From an uncultured Clostridia bacterium (GTDB taxonomy: Bacteria > Bacillota > Clostridia > Oscillospirales > CAG-272), in the NCBI GenBank assembly GCA_946615525.1, contig CAMOHW010000027.1:1-9230 (forward strand): a DNA stretch of 9,230 nt, read 5' to 3'. Shown piece after piece: positions 1 to 6,055 of this stretch. Numbering within the stretch: position 1 is the stretch's first letter; each line of letters starts with the position of its first letter. Below the pieces are notes generated by a model. It made no database searches and was not told the origin of the DNA. It saw nothing but the letters and a program-made list of their open reading frames with translations. Made by a program: the position numbers and the translations under genes.

Positions 1-417
1 GTGGAATGTGCTGTAAACGTGCGACCGGGACCACTTCATAATGCGGCAAAGCTCCTGCCAGTAGTCCACCTCTTCAAACGCCATTTGCTCCACCGGCGCG
101 CCAGTGATGACCATTCCGTCGTAGTAGGAATCCTGAACGTCGTCAAAGGTCTTGTAAAACGCAATCATGTGCTCTTTGGCGGTGTTTTTGGGTGTGCGGT
201 GAACAGTGAGAAGCTCCATTTCAATTTGCAACGGCGTATTCCCAAGCAAACGGGCAAGCTGGGTCTCGGTTACAATTTTGGTGGGCATAAGATTGAGCAC
301 GAGAATGCGCAACGGACGAATGTCCTGCATTTCGGCTCGTTTTTCATCCATGATAAAAATATTTTCCTCCCGCAGCGTTTTTGCCGCAGGAAGATTTGCC
401 GGAATCTTAACTGGCAT
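1..417 (-). CDS. metA: Homoserine O-acyltransferase (MetA), N-terminal part, cut by the left edge
   Basis: MetA acylates the hydroxyl of L-homoserine, the first committed step of methionine synthesis, in the cytoplasm. The 139 visible codons start with MPVKIP and show family blocks in order: EENIFIM (17-23), QDIRPL (31-36), LNLMPTK (41-47), GNTPLQ (59-64), FYKTFD (87-92), ITGAPVE (104-110) and FEEVDYW (114-120). The frame ends at YSTFH, just before the expected catalytic-cysteine motif (CWGAQ), so nothing can be said about catalysis. Glu110 sits where Bacillus cereus MetA has Glu111, the residue linked to acetyl-CoA rather than succinyl-CoA use, whereas the E. coli succinyltransferase has Gly. 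I therefore favour an acetyltransferase. The ATG at 417 has AAGGAG at a good distance and matches the family N-terminus. It is divergent from trmB and has its own promoter (453-481). Identification is very secure; the acyl donor is inferred. Confidence 0.96.
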   Translation of the reverse strand, partial: MPVKIPANLPAAKTLREENIFIMDEKRAEMQDIRPLRILVLNLMPTKIVTETQLARLLGNTPLQIEMELLTVHRTPKNTAKEHMIAFYKTFDDVQDSYYDGMVITGAPVEQMAFEEVDYWQELCRIMKWSRSHVYSTFH

Positions 418-452
418 ATCTCGGCTCCTTTCTTTGGTTTTGGAATGAAGTC

Positions 453-481
453 ATGATACCACTTTTCGGGGCATTTGTCAA
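453..481 (-). promoter_or_regulatory. Sigma-A type promoter of metA
   Basis: On the minus strand a perfect -35 TTGACA (476-481) is followed by a 17-base spacer and a -10 TATCAT (453-458). Transcription would start near 446, leaving a leader of about 30 bases before the metA ATG. That is too short for a SAM riboswitch or T-box, so any control should act at the promoter. One copy of a 15-bp direct repeat fills most of the spacer. Confidence 0.85.
462..476 (-). repeat. Direct repeat, promoter-proximal copy (candidate metA operator)
   Basis: Read on the minus strand the element is AAATGCCCCGAAAAG. It lies in the spacer of the metA promoter and touches the -35 hexamer. A second copy with one mismatch occurs 42 bp upstream at 504-518. 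Its position suggests a repressor or activator site, but no regulator is identified. Confidence 0.5.
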
Positions 482-483
482 CC

Positions 484-498
484 TTTTTCCCGGAAAAA
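484..498. repeat. Short perfect inverted repeat between the two direct repeats
   Basis: TTTTTCC and GGAAAAA flank a single C at 491, so this is a dyad rather than a hairpin. Its centre lies midway between the two direct repeats and just upstream of the metA -35 box. It could be a protein site or simply an A/T-rich upstream element. Confidence 0.4.
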
Positions 499-503
499 AG
501 TTG

Positions 504-518
504 CTTTTTGGGGCATTT
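504..518 (-). repeat. Direct repeat, distal copy (candidate metA operator)
   Basis: Minus-strand sequence AAATGCCCCAAAAAG matches the proximal copy at 14 of 15 positions. The two copies are spaced 42 bp apart, about four helical turns, so both would face the same side of the DNA. It lies between the metA promoter and the trmB -35 box, so it could affect either gene. Confidence 0.5.
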
Positions 519-530
519 TCGGCAAATCCC

Positions 531-559
531 TTGTTTTTCTTCTTCCAATCATGTATAAT
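531..559 (+). promoter_or_regulatory. Sigma-A type promoter of the trmB operon
   Basis: A perfect -10 TATAAT (554-559) is preceded by a 17-base spacer and a weak -35 TTGTTT (531-536). It is the only promoter I can see ahead of the four plus-strand genes. The expected start near 566 gives a leader of about 28 bases. Confidence 0.7.
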
Positions 560-593
560 AATTTCAGAAACTGACAGGAGCAAATGACAAGTT

Positions 594-1274
594 ATGAGAA
601 TGCGACACAAAAAGCACGGCGCCGAGCGCATTGCCGCCTGTGCGGAACTATTGTTTACACCAATCGAGGGACAGCCGACTGATCCCGCCTCCCTGTTTGC
701 CGCCCAAAAGCCGGTGGCTTTGGAGATCGGCTGCGGAAAAGGGGATTTTGCGATCGGTATGGCAAAGGCGCACCCGGAGCAAAACTGGATTGCTATGGAG
801 CGCGTGCCGGACGTTGCCTGCCTTGCCCTGGAAAAAGCAATGGCAACCCGTGCGGAACGCCCCGACAACCTGCGCTTTTTGATTGGAAACGCGCAAAATC
901 TATCCCTGTTCTTCGCGCCGCACTCGTTTGCCGAACTCTATTTGAACTTCAGCGACCCCTGGCCGAAATCCGGCTATGCAAAGCGCCGCCTGACGCACTC
1001 CAATTTTTTGGCGCTTTACCGCGAGCTGTTGATCCCTGGTGGCGTTTTGAAACTGAAAACCGACAACACCGACCTCTTTGATTTCAGTTTGGAAGAATTT
1101 GAAAAATGCGGCTTGGAGATCCTGCGCTCCACACGGGATTTGCACGCCGAGAATTGGGCGCGCGACAACGTGATGACCGAATACGAACAGCGCTTTTCGG
1201 AGTTGGGACAGCCCATTCACTCGGCATGGGTGCGCTTTCCTGCCGAAACAAACGGTGACGAACATGAAATTTGA
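594..1274 (+). CDS. trmB: tRNA (guanine-46-N7)-methyltransferase TrmB
   Basis: TrmB methylates N7 of G46 in the variable loop of tRNA using S-adenosylmethionine. The 226-residue protein has the family's usual length and motifs in order: the basic N-terminus MRMRHKK, EIGCGKG (44-50, SAM-binding loop), MER (68-70), GNAQ (98-101), LNFSDPWPK (117-125, signature), RRLTH (131-135), KTDN (155-158) and TEYE (195-198). The ATG at 594 follows AGGAG (576-580) at a long spacing of 13 bases. A second in-frame ATG at 600 is farther still, and the closer ATG at 584 is in another frame that stops soon. The gene overlaps truB by 11 bases, which implies cotranscription and probably translational coupling. No unusual residues were noticed. 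Confidence 0.96.
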   Translation: MRMRHKKHGAERIAACAELLFTPIEGQPTDPASLFAAQKPVALEIGCGKGDFAIGMAKAHPEQNWIAMERVPDVACLALEKAMATRAERPDNLRFLIGNAQNLSLFFAPHSFAELYLNFSDPWPKSGYAKRRLTHSNFLALYRELLIPGGVLKLKTDNTDLFDFSLEEFEKCGLEILRSTRDLHAENWARDNVMTEYEQRFSELGQPIHSAWVRFPAETNGDEHEI

Positions 1275-2181
1275 AGCAATGGAGCCATCGGGCGTTTTGA
1301 TCGTCAACAAGCCCGCGGGAATGACCTCGCATGACGTGGTAGGCAAAGTGCGCCGCCTTTACGGCTTGCGCCGCGTTGGGCATACAGGAACGCTGGACCC
1401 TATGGCAACCGGCGTTTTGGTTGTGCTGGTCGGGCGCGCGGCAAAAGCCGCCGAATACCTGATGAGCGATCGAAAGTCCTACACCGCTACTCTTCGGCTG
1501 GGGCTGGCGACCGACTCGGGCGACATCACCGGAACCGTCCTTTCGCGATCCGAAACGATACCGGATTTTACCGTCTTGCAGGCGGTCCTTGACAATTTTC
1601 GCGGTGAGATCGAGCAGATCCCGCCTATGTATTCCGCCCTGAAAGTAGGCGGCAGAAAACTGGTGGACCTTGCGCGCCGCGGCATTACCGTAGAGCGTGA
1701 GCCGCGGAAGGTGACCATCTATCGTCTGGAAGCATTCCCTACCGAAACAAAAAACGACTATCGTCTGGAAGTGGATTGCTCGGGTGGGACCTACATTCGC
1801 ACGCTTTGCGAGGATATTGGCGCCGCGCTGGGTTGCGGTGGAACAATGGCATCGCTCTGCCGCACCGAAACCGGCGGCTTTGCGATTGAGAAAGCGCACA
1901 CCCCGGATGAACTGGAAGCAATGGACGAAGCCGCTCGTCTTGCGCTGTTGTATCCCATCGAGACGCTGTTTGCCGGTCTTCCCTCTTTGCGGCTCTCGCC
2001 GTTTTTTGAAAAGCTGATCCGTGGCGGTTGCGCCGTATTGCAAAAAAAGCTGGGTTGCAGTTTTCCGGTCGGTGCGAAGGTTCGTTTGCAAACCGCGAAC
2101 GGCGCGTTCTTTGCGCTGGGCGAGGTTTTGGAAACCGAAGAGGGAGTTGCCGTAAAAGCGCTCAAAACATTTGTTCTGTAA
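1264..2181 (+). CDS. truB: tRNA pseudouridine-55 synthase TruB
   Basis: TruB isomerises U55 to pseudouridine in the T-loop of most tRNAs. The 305-residue protein shows NKPAGMTSHDVV (15-26), the catalytic loop GHTGTLDPMATGVL (39-52) with nucleophile Asp45, KSYTATLRLG (71-80) with the conserved Tyr73, QIPPMYSALKVGG (118-130) and CSGGTYIRTLCEDIG (172-186). A short C-terminal region from about 240 fits a reduced PUA-like domain. I chose the ATG at 1264, inside the end of trmB. GTG 1255 and ATG 1279 are in-frame alternatives, and no strong ribosome site separates them, which fits coupling to trmB. Its stop codon lies inside TAAGGAG, the ribosome site of the next gene. truB is usually found beside rbfA and ribF, so this position after trmB is less common. 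Confidence 0.95.
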   Translation: MKFEAMEPSGVLIVNKPAGMTSHDVVGKVRRLYGLRRVGHTGTLDPMATGVLVVLVGRAAKAAEYLMSDRKSYTATLRLGLATDSGDITGTVLSRSETIPDFTVLQAVLDNFRGEIEQIPPMYSALKVGGRKLVDLARRGITVEREPRKVTIYRLEAFPTETKNDYRLEVDCSGGTYIRTLCEDIGAALGCGGTMASLCRTETGGFAIEKAHTPDELEAMDEAARLALLYPIETLFAGLPSLRLSPFFEKLIRGGCAVLQKKLGCSFPVGAKVRLQTANGAFFALGEVLETEEGVAVKALKTFVL

Positions 2182-2192
2182 GGAGTTGCCCT

Positions 2193-3032
2193 ATGAAAGA
2201 TGATTTTGCCAAACTGGAACGCGAGGATTACACCGATCCGCAATGTCCGTTTTGCACCGATCAATATGAGAAAGAGCCGAAAGTGCGCCCCATTCCAACG
2301 GCAAGAGTTTTGGAAAAGCTGGACGAGTTTTTCGGCAGAAACGATTATACGGGAGCCGAGCGACTGCTCCTTTACTGGCTGAACGAGGCGCAACTCGGGC
2401 AGGATATGCGCGGTGAATTTCAACTGCGCAACGAGTTGATGGGCTTTTATCGCAAGCAGGGCAACCGCTCCGCCGCGATTGAGAACGCCGACCGCGCCCT
2501 GGAGCTTGCCGGAGCGCTTGGTATTTTGGATAGCGCCGCCGGCGCTACCGCGCTCCTGAACGCGGCAACCGTGCGCAAAGCGTTTGGTATGCCCGCCGAG
2601 GCGATTCCGCTGTTTGAACGGGCGCGCGCCGTTTATGAATCCGAACTGAAAACGGATGACCCCCGCCTTGCCGGTCTTTACAACAACATGAGTTTGGCAC
2701 TGGTCGATCTCGGGCGCTTTCCGGAAGCGCGATCTCTCTACCAAAAAGCGATCTCGGTGCTTTCGGCATCCGACGGAAACGAGCCGGAAATTGCCGTTAC
2801 CTATTTGAACCTTGCCAATTTGGAAGAGGCCGAAAAAGGGTTGGAAAGCGGCGCCGAAGCGATTGAGAACGACCTGGAAACCGCCAAACGATACCTGAAT
2901 GCGCCGCAACCGCAAAACGGAAACTATGCGTTCGTTTGCGAAAAATGCGCACCGACATTTGATTATTACGGTCACTTTGCCTTTGCGGCGGAGTTGACGG
3001 AAAGGGCAAAACGGATTTATGAAAGGGCTTGA
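2193..3032 (+). CDS. Tetratricopeptide-repeat protein, partner of the DUF4037 protein; function unknown
   Basis: A soluble 279-residue protein with no signal peptide or membrane segment. The N-terminus has a CPFC motif (18-21). Helical TPR-like units follow, roughly at 78-110, 118-151, 158-191 and 198-235, recognisable by the spacing of small and aromatic residues (for example GLYNNMSLALVDLGRFPEA at 161-179). The C-terminus has a second CxxC, CEKC (249-252), then APTFDYYG. TPRs usually bind partner proteins or peptides, and two CxxC motifs could form a zinc site if the ends meet in the fold. The ATG at 2193 is well placed after TAAGGAG (2179-2185), 11 bases past the truB stop. The gene overlaps the DUF4037 gene by 14 bases. 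From memory, similar TPR proteins sit beside DUF4037 genes in other Clostridia. The TPR assignment is confident; the role is unknown. Confidence 0.85.
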   Translation: MKDDFAKLEREDYTDPQCPFCTDQYEKEPKVRPIPTARVLEKLDEFFGRNDYTGAERLLLYWLNEAQLGQDMRGEFQLRNELMGFYRKQGNRSAAIENADRALELAGALGILDSAAGATALLNAATVRKAFGMPAEAIPLFERARAVYESELKTDDPRLAGLYNNMSLALVDLGRFPEARSLYQKAISVLSASDGNEPEIAVTYLNLANLEEAEKGLESGAEAIENDLETAKRYLNAPQPQNGNYAFVCEKCAPTFDYYGHFAFAAELTERAKRIYERA

Positions 3033-3960
3033 ACTGGCAAAAGAGTTTTACAAAACCTACGGCGAACCGATGCTGCGCGAACAGTTCCCCGAATGGCAGA
3101 ATCAAATTGCCGTGGGGCTGGTCGGCGGCGGCTCCGAATGCTATGGATTTGACGACGAGATCTCCCGGGACCATGATTTTGAACCGGGCTTTTGCCTGTT
3201 TTTGCCGGAGGAAGCGGTCATTGACCGCCAGGTCGCATTTCGCCTGGAGCGCGCCTATGCAAAATTGCCCAAAGAGTTTTCCGGCTTTGCGCGCCAGACC
3301 ATGAGCCCGGTTGGCGGCAACCGCCACGGCGTAATCCGCACATCCGATTTCTATTTGGAAAAAGTCGGTTCCCCAAACGGGATCCTGACAACCGAGCAAT
3401 GGCTCACCCTTCCCTCCTACGCGCTCGCCGAGGCAACCAACGGCGAGGTGTTCCGGGATGATTCGGGCGCCTTTTCGTCAATTCGCGCTTCGCTTTGCCA
3501 AATGCCGGAGGACGTACGCCGCAAGCGCATTGCCGGCAACCTGCTTTTGATGGCGCAATCCGGTCAATATAACTACAACCGCTGTCTTGCACACGGGGAA
3601 AGCGGTGCCGCGCAACTTGCCGCCATTGAGTTTGTCAAAGCCGCTATGCAGGTCCTGTTTCTGCTCAACCGCGCCTATATGCCCTACTACAAATGGAGTT
3701 TCCGCGCGCTTCAGGCACTCCCGAAATTCTCCGAGCTTGCCGAAACGCTGGAATTTCTTTTGACCACCGAAAACACCGGAGACCTGAAAGAGACAAAGTA
3801 TCTGGTCATTGAGGACATTGCCTCCATGGTGATCGGCGAATTGCAAGAACAAAATATGACAAAAGCGATTTGCGGCGACCTGGAAAAACACGCCTATTCA
3901 GTCAACGATTCCATTATCGATCCCGACCTGCGCAACCGCAACATTTTCTGCGCGGTTTGA
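3019..3960 (+). CDS. DUF4037 protein with a nucleotidyltransferase-like N-terminus; function unknown
   Basis: A 313-residue soluble protein. The N-terminal region carries a pattern of the polymerase-beta-like nucleotidyltransferase fold: GGGS (36-39), then DDEISRDHDFEPGF (45-58), giving a Gly-Ser loop and a D-x-D pair (Asp51, Asp53) that would hold metal and NTP. The middle has TNGEVFRDD (140-148). The C-terminal half is mostly helical with MAQSGQYNYNR (178-188), FLLNRAY (214-220) and YYKWSFRALQALP (223-235), the DUF4037 region as I remember it, ending with HAYSVNDSIIDPDLRNRNIF (291-310). The overall plan recalls aminoglycoside adenylyltransferases and MNT proteins, but the substrate is unknown. 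The ATG at 3019 lies inside the end of the TPR gene; only a weak purine-rich site precedes it, so translation is probably coupled. It is the last gene before the terminator at 3974-4009. Confidence 0.85.
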   Translation: MKGLELAKEFYKTYGEPMLREQFPEWQNQIAVGLVGGGSECYGFDDEISRDHDFEPGFCLFLPEEAVIDRQVAFRLERAYAKLPKEFSGFARQTMSPVGGNRHGVIRTSDFYLEKVGSPNGILTTEQWLTLPSYALAEATNGEVFRDDSGAFSSIRASLCQMPEDVRRKRIAGNLLLMAQSGQYNYNRCLAHGESGAAQLAAIEFVKAAMQVLFLLNRAYMPYYKWSFRALQALPKFSELAETLEFLLTTENTGDLKETKYLVIEDIASMVIGELQEQNMTKAICGDLEKHAYSVNDSIIDPDLRNRNIFCAV

Positions 3961-3973
3961 AATCAAAGCAAAT

Positions 3974-4009
3974 ATAAAAACGACCGGTCGTTTGACCGGT
4001 CGTTTTTAT
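3974..4009. terminator. Bidirectional rho-independent terminator
   Basis: A perfect 16-bp stem (3974-3989 with 3994-4009) closes a GTTT loop. The core is CGACCGGTC, flanked by five A on the left and five T on the right, so it gives a U tract on either strand. It sits between the DUF4037 stop (3960) and the rubredoxin stop (4020) and should end both convergent transcripts. Confidence 0.92.
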
Positions 4010-4019
4010 GAAGACGTGA

Positions 4020-4190
4020 TTACTCCTCGTCTTCCTCAACGGTAAAATCCTCTTTGGTAGCGCCGCAAAGCGGGCAAACCCAATCCTCGGGCAGATCCTC
4101 AAATTCGGTGCCGGGCTCAATACCGTTATCGGGATCTCCTTCCGCGGGATTATACTCATAACCGCAAAGTTCACAAATATAGCGCTTCAT
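4020..4190 (-). CDS. Rubredoxin
   Basis: A 56-residue one-iron electron carrier of the cytoplasm. The four iron ligands are in two knuckles, CELCG (6-10) and CPLCG (39-43). Other family marks are Y4, the YEYNPAEGD segment (11-19), GIEPGT (23-28) and [11 protein letters not shown] (30-40). The protein ends in an acidic tail, VEEDEE. The ATG at 4190 follows AAAGGAG at 13 bases; an ATG directly against that site (4203) is in another frame. The gene has its own promoter and a shared terminator, so it looks monocistronic. Rubredoxins in anaerobes commonly pass electrons to oxygen- or peroxide-reducing enzymes, but no such partner gene is in this window. Confidence 0.96.
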   Translation of the reverse strand: MKRYICELCGYEYNPAEGDPDNGIEPGTEFEDLPEDWVCPLCGATKEDFTVEEDEE

Positions 4191-4244
4191 AGATGATCTT
4201 CATCTCCTTTTCTGCGTTGTGGCCGGTTGTTCCGGTCGTGTATT

Positions 4245-4273
4245 ATCATAAAACAATCGCCGGTATTTGTCAA
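4245..4273 (-). promoter_or_regulatory. Sigma-A type promoter of the rubredoxin gene
   Basis: Minus strand: perfect -35 TTGACA (4268-4273), 17-base spacer, -10 TATGAT (4245-4250). Start expected near 4238, with a leader of about 48 bases containing the ribosome site AAAGGAG. The strong match suggests substantial vegetative expression. Confidence 0.82.
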
Positions 4274-4317
4274 GGGGCTTTGTGCAAAAAGTTTTCCATT
4301 TTTTGCTTTTCCGCGTT

Positions 4318-4348
4318 TTGAACAAAAAACAAAAGTTGATTTTATACT
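4318..4348 (+). promoter_or_regulatory. Possible vegetative promoter upstream of spoVB
   Basis: TTGAAC (4318-4323) and TATACT (4343-4348) resemble -35 and -10 boxes, but the 19-base spacer is long and the region is A/T-rich, so a chance match is quite possible. It would give a leader of about 75 bases. Confidence 0.3.
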
Positions 4349-4366
4349 TTTTGCGAAAAGAGAACA

Positions 4367-4395
4367 CCATATTTTTCCCTTTCCCCGCATAGGAT
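4367..4395 (+). promoter_or_regulatory. Candidate sigma-E (mother-cell) promoter of spoVB
   Basis: CCATATT (4367-4373), a 14-base spacer and CATAGGAT (4388-4395) fit the Bacillus sigma-E pattern, an ATATT-type -35 and a CATACAMT-type -10. The -35 and spacing fit well, and two of the eight -10 positions differ. Bacillus subtilis spoVB is under sigma-E, which supports the reading. A start near 4402 would leave a leader of about 28 bases. Confidence 0.45.
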
Positions 4396-4429
4396 AGGAC
4401 AGAATCCAAAAACAGAAACGGGGAATTTG

Positions 4430-6055
4430 ATGAAACAGGCAAAACAAATCTTTCGGGACGCTTTATTATTGACCGGTGCCGCGCTCCTGATGCGAACGGT
4501 TGGCGTTTGGTTCCAAATTGCCATTTCCAACCGCGCCGGAGCCGAGGCAATGGGACTTTTCTCGCTGATGACCGGCGTTTACGGCTTTGCTTTGACCATT
4601 GCCACCTCGGGCATCCACCTGGGGGTAACCCGTATGGTGACCGAAACGGTAAGCCGCGGTCGGGCAGAGCGCGTTCCTGGACTTTTGCGCCGGGCAATTT
4701 CGTTTGCGCTCTTTTTCGGTTGTCTGGCGGCGGTTCTGTTGGTCTCTTCTGCCGGCGCCATCAGCCGCTATTGGATCAAAGACACGCGCGTACTGCTCTC
4801 TTTGCGCCTGTTTGCCATTACCTTGCCGCTTCTTTCTTTGTCCTCGGTGTTCGGCGGTTATTTTACCGCGGTTCGCCGCTCGGCAAAAAATGCGGTGGGG
4901 CTGGTCTGCGAACAGGGGTTACGGATCGGTTTTTGTATGTATCTGTTGGCGTTTTTTGCCGGAAGCAATACCGAAAAGATTTTGATCGCACTGGTCTTGG
5001 GCGGTGTATTGGCGGAAATACTATCCTTCCTTTTGGAACTGGTACTCTACCTGACCGACCGGCGCAAACATTTCCCAAAAAAGCAAGGAGTCCGCTCTGC
5101 CGCGGAAGGGCGCGAGTTGATCCGTATCACCCTTCCGGTCGCGCTGACGACCTATGCGCGCTCGGGGTTGATCACCCTGGAACACATTTTGATCCCCGAG
5201 GGGCTGCGGAACAGCGGAGCCACGCATACGGCGGCGCTTGCCGCCTACGGGAGCATTCAGGGCATGGCGCTACCGGTAATCCTTTACCCCGCGGCAATCA
5301 TCATTTCCTTTTCGGGACTGTTGATCCCTGCGCTTGCTGAATGTCGCGTTTTGGAGAGCCGCGTCCGCATCCGCTACATGATCTCGCGCGTCTGGCATTT
5401 TTCCCTCTTATTTTCCATTGGTGTTGCGGGGATCCTGGTCTGCTTTTCGGGAGAGATTGGCGCGGTGTTGTACCCCGGGACCGATACCGCAAAATATTTG
5501 TGCATTCTTGCGCCCTTGATCCCCATTATGTATGTGGACACCGCAACCGACGCCATGCTCAAAGGATTGGGCGAGCAATTTCGTTCCATGATCATCAACA
5601 TTGCCGACGCGGCGCTCTCAGTGATTCTGGTTTGGATTTTGGTGCCCCGTTTCGGGATTACGGGATACCTGGTTACCATTTATATTTCCGAATTGTTCAA
5701 CACCATTTTGAGCGTTCACCGGTTGTTGATCGTCAGCAAAACAACTCCGAAAATCGTAAAATGGGTTTATCTGCCGCTCCTCTCGGTCATTGGCGCGTCT
5801 TTTGCCTCGCGTGGCATTCTTTCTCTCCTTCCCAATGCCGGAAGCGGGAAACTTGCCGTTTTCTTTCATTTGTTGCTTGCTACCGGATGTTATTTGCTGT
5901 TCGTTACCCTTTCCGGAAGTGTTGGAAAAGAAGAGCGTGCCTGGATCCGCACGCTCTTCCGAAAAAGCGATTCCCCTACAGACGCCGTCAAAGAAACAAC
6001 CGACGATACTGCCGCCCCTCGAACGCCGCCTGCAACGTCTTTGAAAGCAGACTGA
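4430..6055 (+). CDS. spoVB: SpoVB-type polysaccharide/lipid flippase of sporulation
   Basis: A 541-residue integral membrane protein of the MOP flippase superfamily (MATE, MurJ and Wzx relatives). It has many hydrophobic helices, from about residue 10 to 495, for example 86-112, 122-147, 160-178, 184-208, 275-302, 322-340, 390-405 and 474-494. SpoVB-like features are the N-terminal ALLLTGAALLMRTVGVWFQ, the VTRMV segment (66-70), EQGLRIGF (161-168) and ATDAMLKGLGEQ (372-383). In Bacillus SpoVB acts in the mother cell and is needed for spore cortex formation, probably moving lipid-linked precursors. The ATG at 4430 follows GGGGA at a short spacing; a TTG directly before it is less likely. The C-terminal tail (about 508-541) is hydrophilic and Thr/Ala/Pro-rich, and its last 22 residues are coded opposite the end of dpaB. 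Family placement is firm; a related MurJ/PST transporter role cannot be excluded. Confidence 0.88.
   Translation: MKQAKQIFRDALLLTGAALLMRTVGVWFQIAISNRAGAEAMGLFSLMTGVYGFALTIATSGIHLGVTRMVTETVSRGRAERVPGLLRRAISFALFFGCLAAVLLVSSAGAISRYWIKDTRVLLSLRLFAITLPLLSLSSVFGGYFTAVRRSAKNAVGLVCEQGLRIGFCMYLLAFFAGSNTEKILIALVLGGVLAEILSFLLELVLYLTDRRKHFPKKQGVRSAAEGRELIRITLPVALTTYARSGLITLEHILIPEGLRNSGATHTAALAAYGSIQGMALPVILYPAAIIISFSGLLIPALAECRVLESRVRIRYMISRVWHFSLLFSIGVAGILVCFSGEIGAVLYPGTDTAKYLCILAPLIPIMYVDTATDAMLKGLGEQFRSMIINIADAALSVILVWILVPRFGITGYLVTIYISELFNTILSVHRLLIVSKTTPKIVKWVYLPLLSVIGASFASRGILSLLPNAGSGKLAVFFHLLLATGCYLLFVTLSGSVGKEERAWIRTLFRKSDSPTDAVKETTDDTAAPRTPPATSLKAD

Noticed and set aside
417..452. SAM riboswitch or T-box in the metA leader.
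   Set aside because: Only about 30 bases separate the expected start from the ATG, too short for either element, and no suitable stems are present.
584..682. Small frame starting at ATG 584, close to the AGGAG used for trmB.
   Set aside because: It gives a product of about 32 residues with no recognisable feature, and stops inside trmB. The trmB ATG at 594 starts the conserved protein.
1791..2975. A 394-codon open frame on the minus strand opposite truB and the TPR gene, with another of 335 codons at 1084-2091.
   Set aside because: No family motif, no ribosome site, low-complexity Phe/Arg-rich product, and fully antisense to two well-supported genes. It reflects codon bias of the sense strand.
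2193..3960. Reading the TPR-DUF4037 pair as a HEPN/MNT toxin-antitoxin module.
   Set aside because: Both proteins are much larger than typical HEPN and MNT partners, the TPR protein lacks the RxxxxH HEPN motif, and the genes sit in a housekeeping operon.
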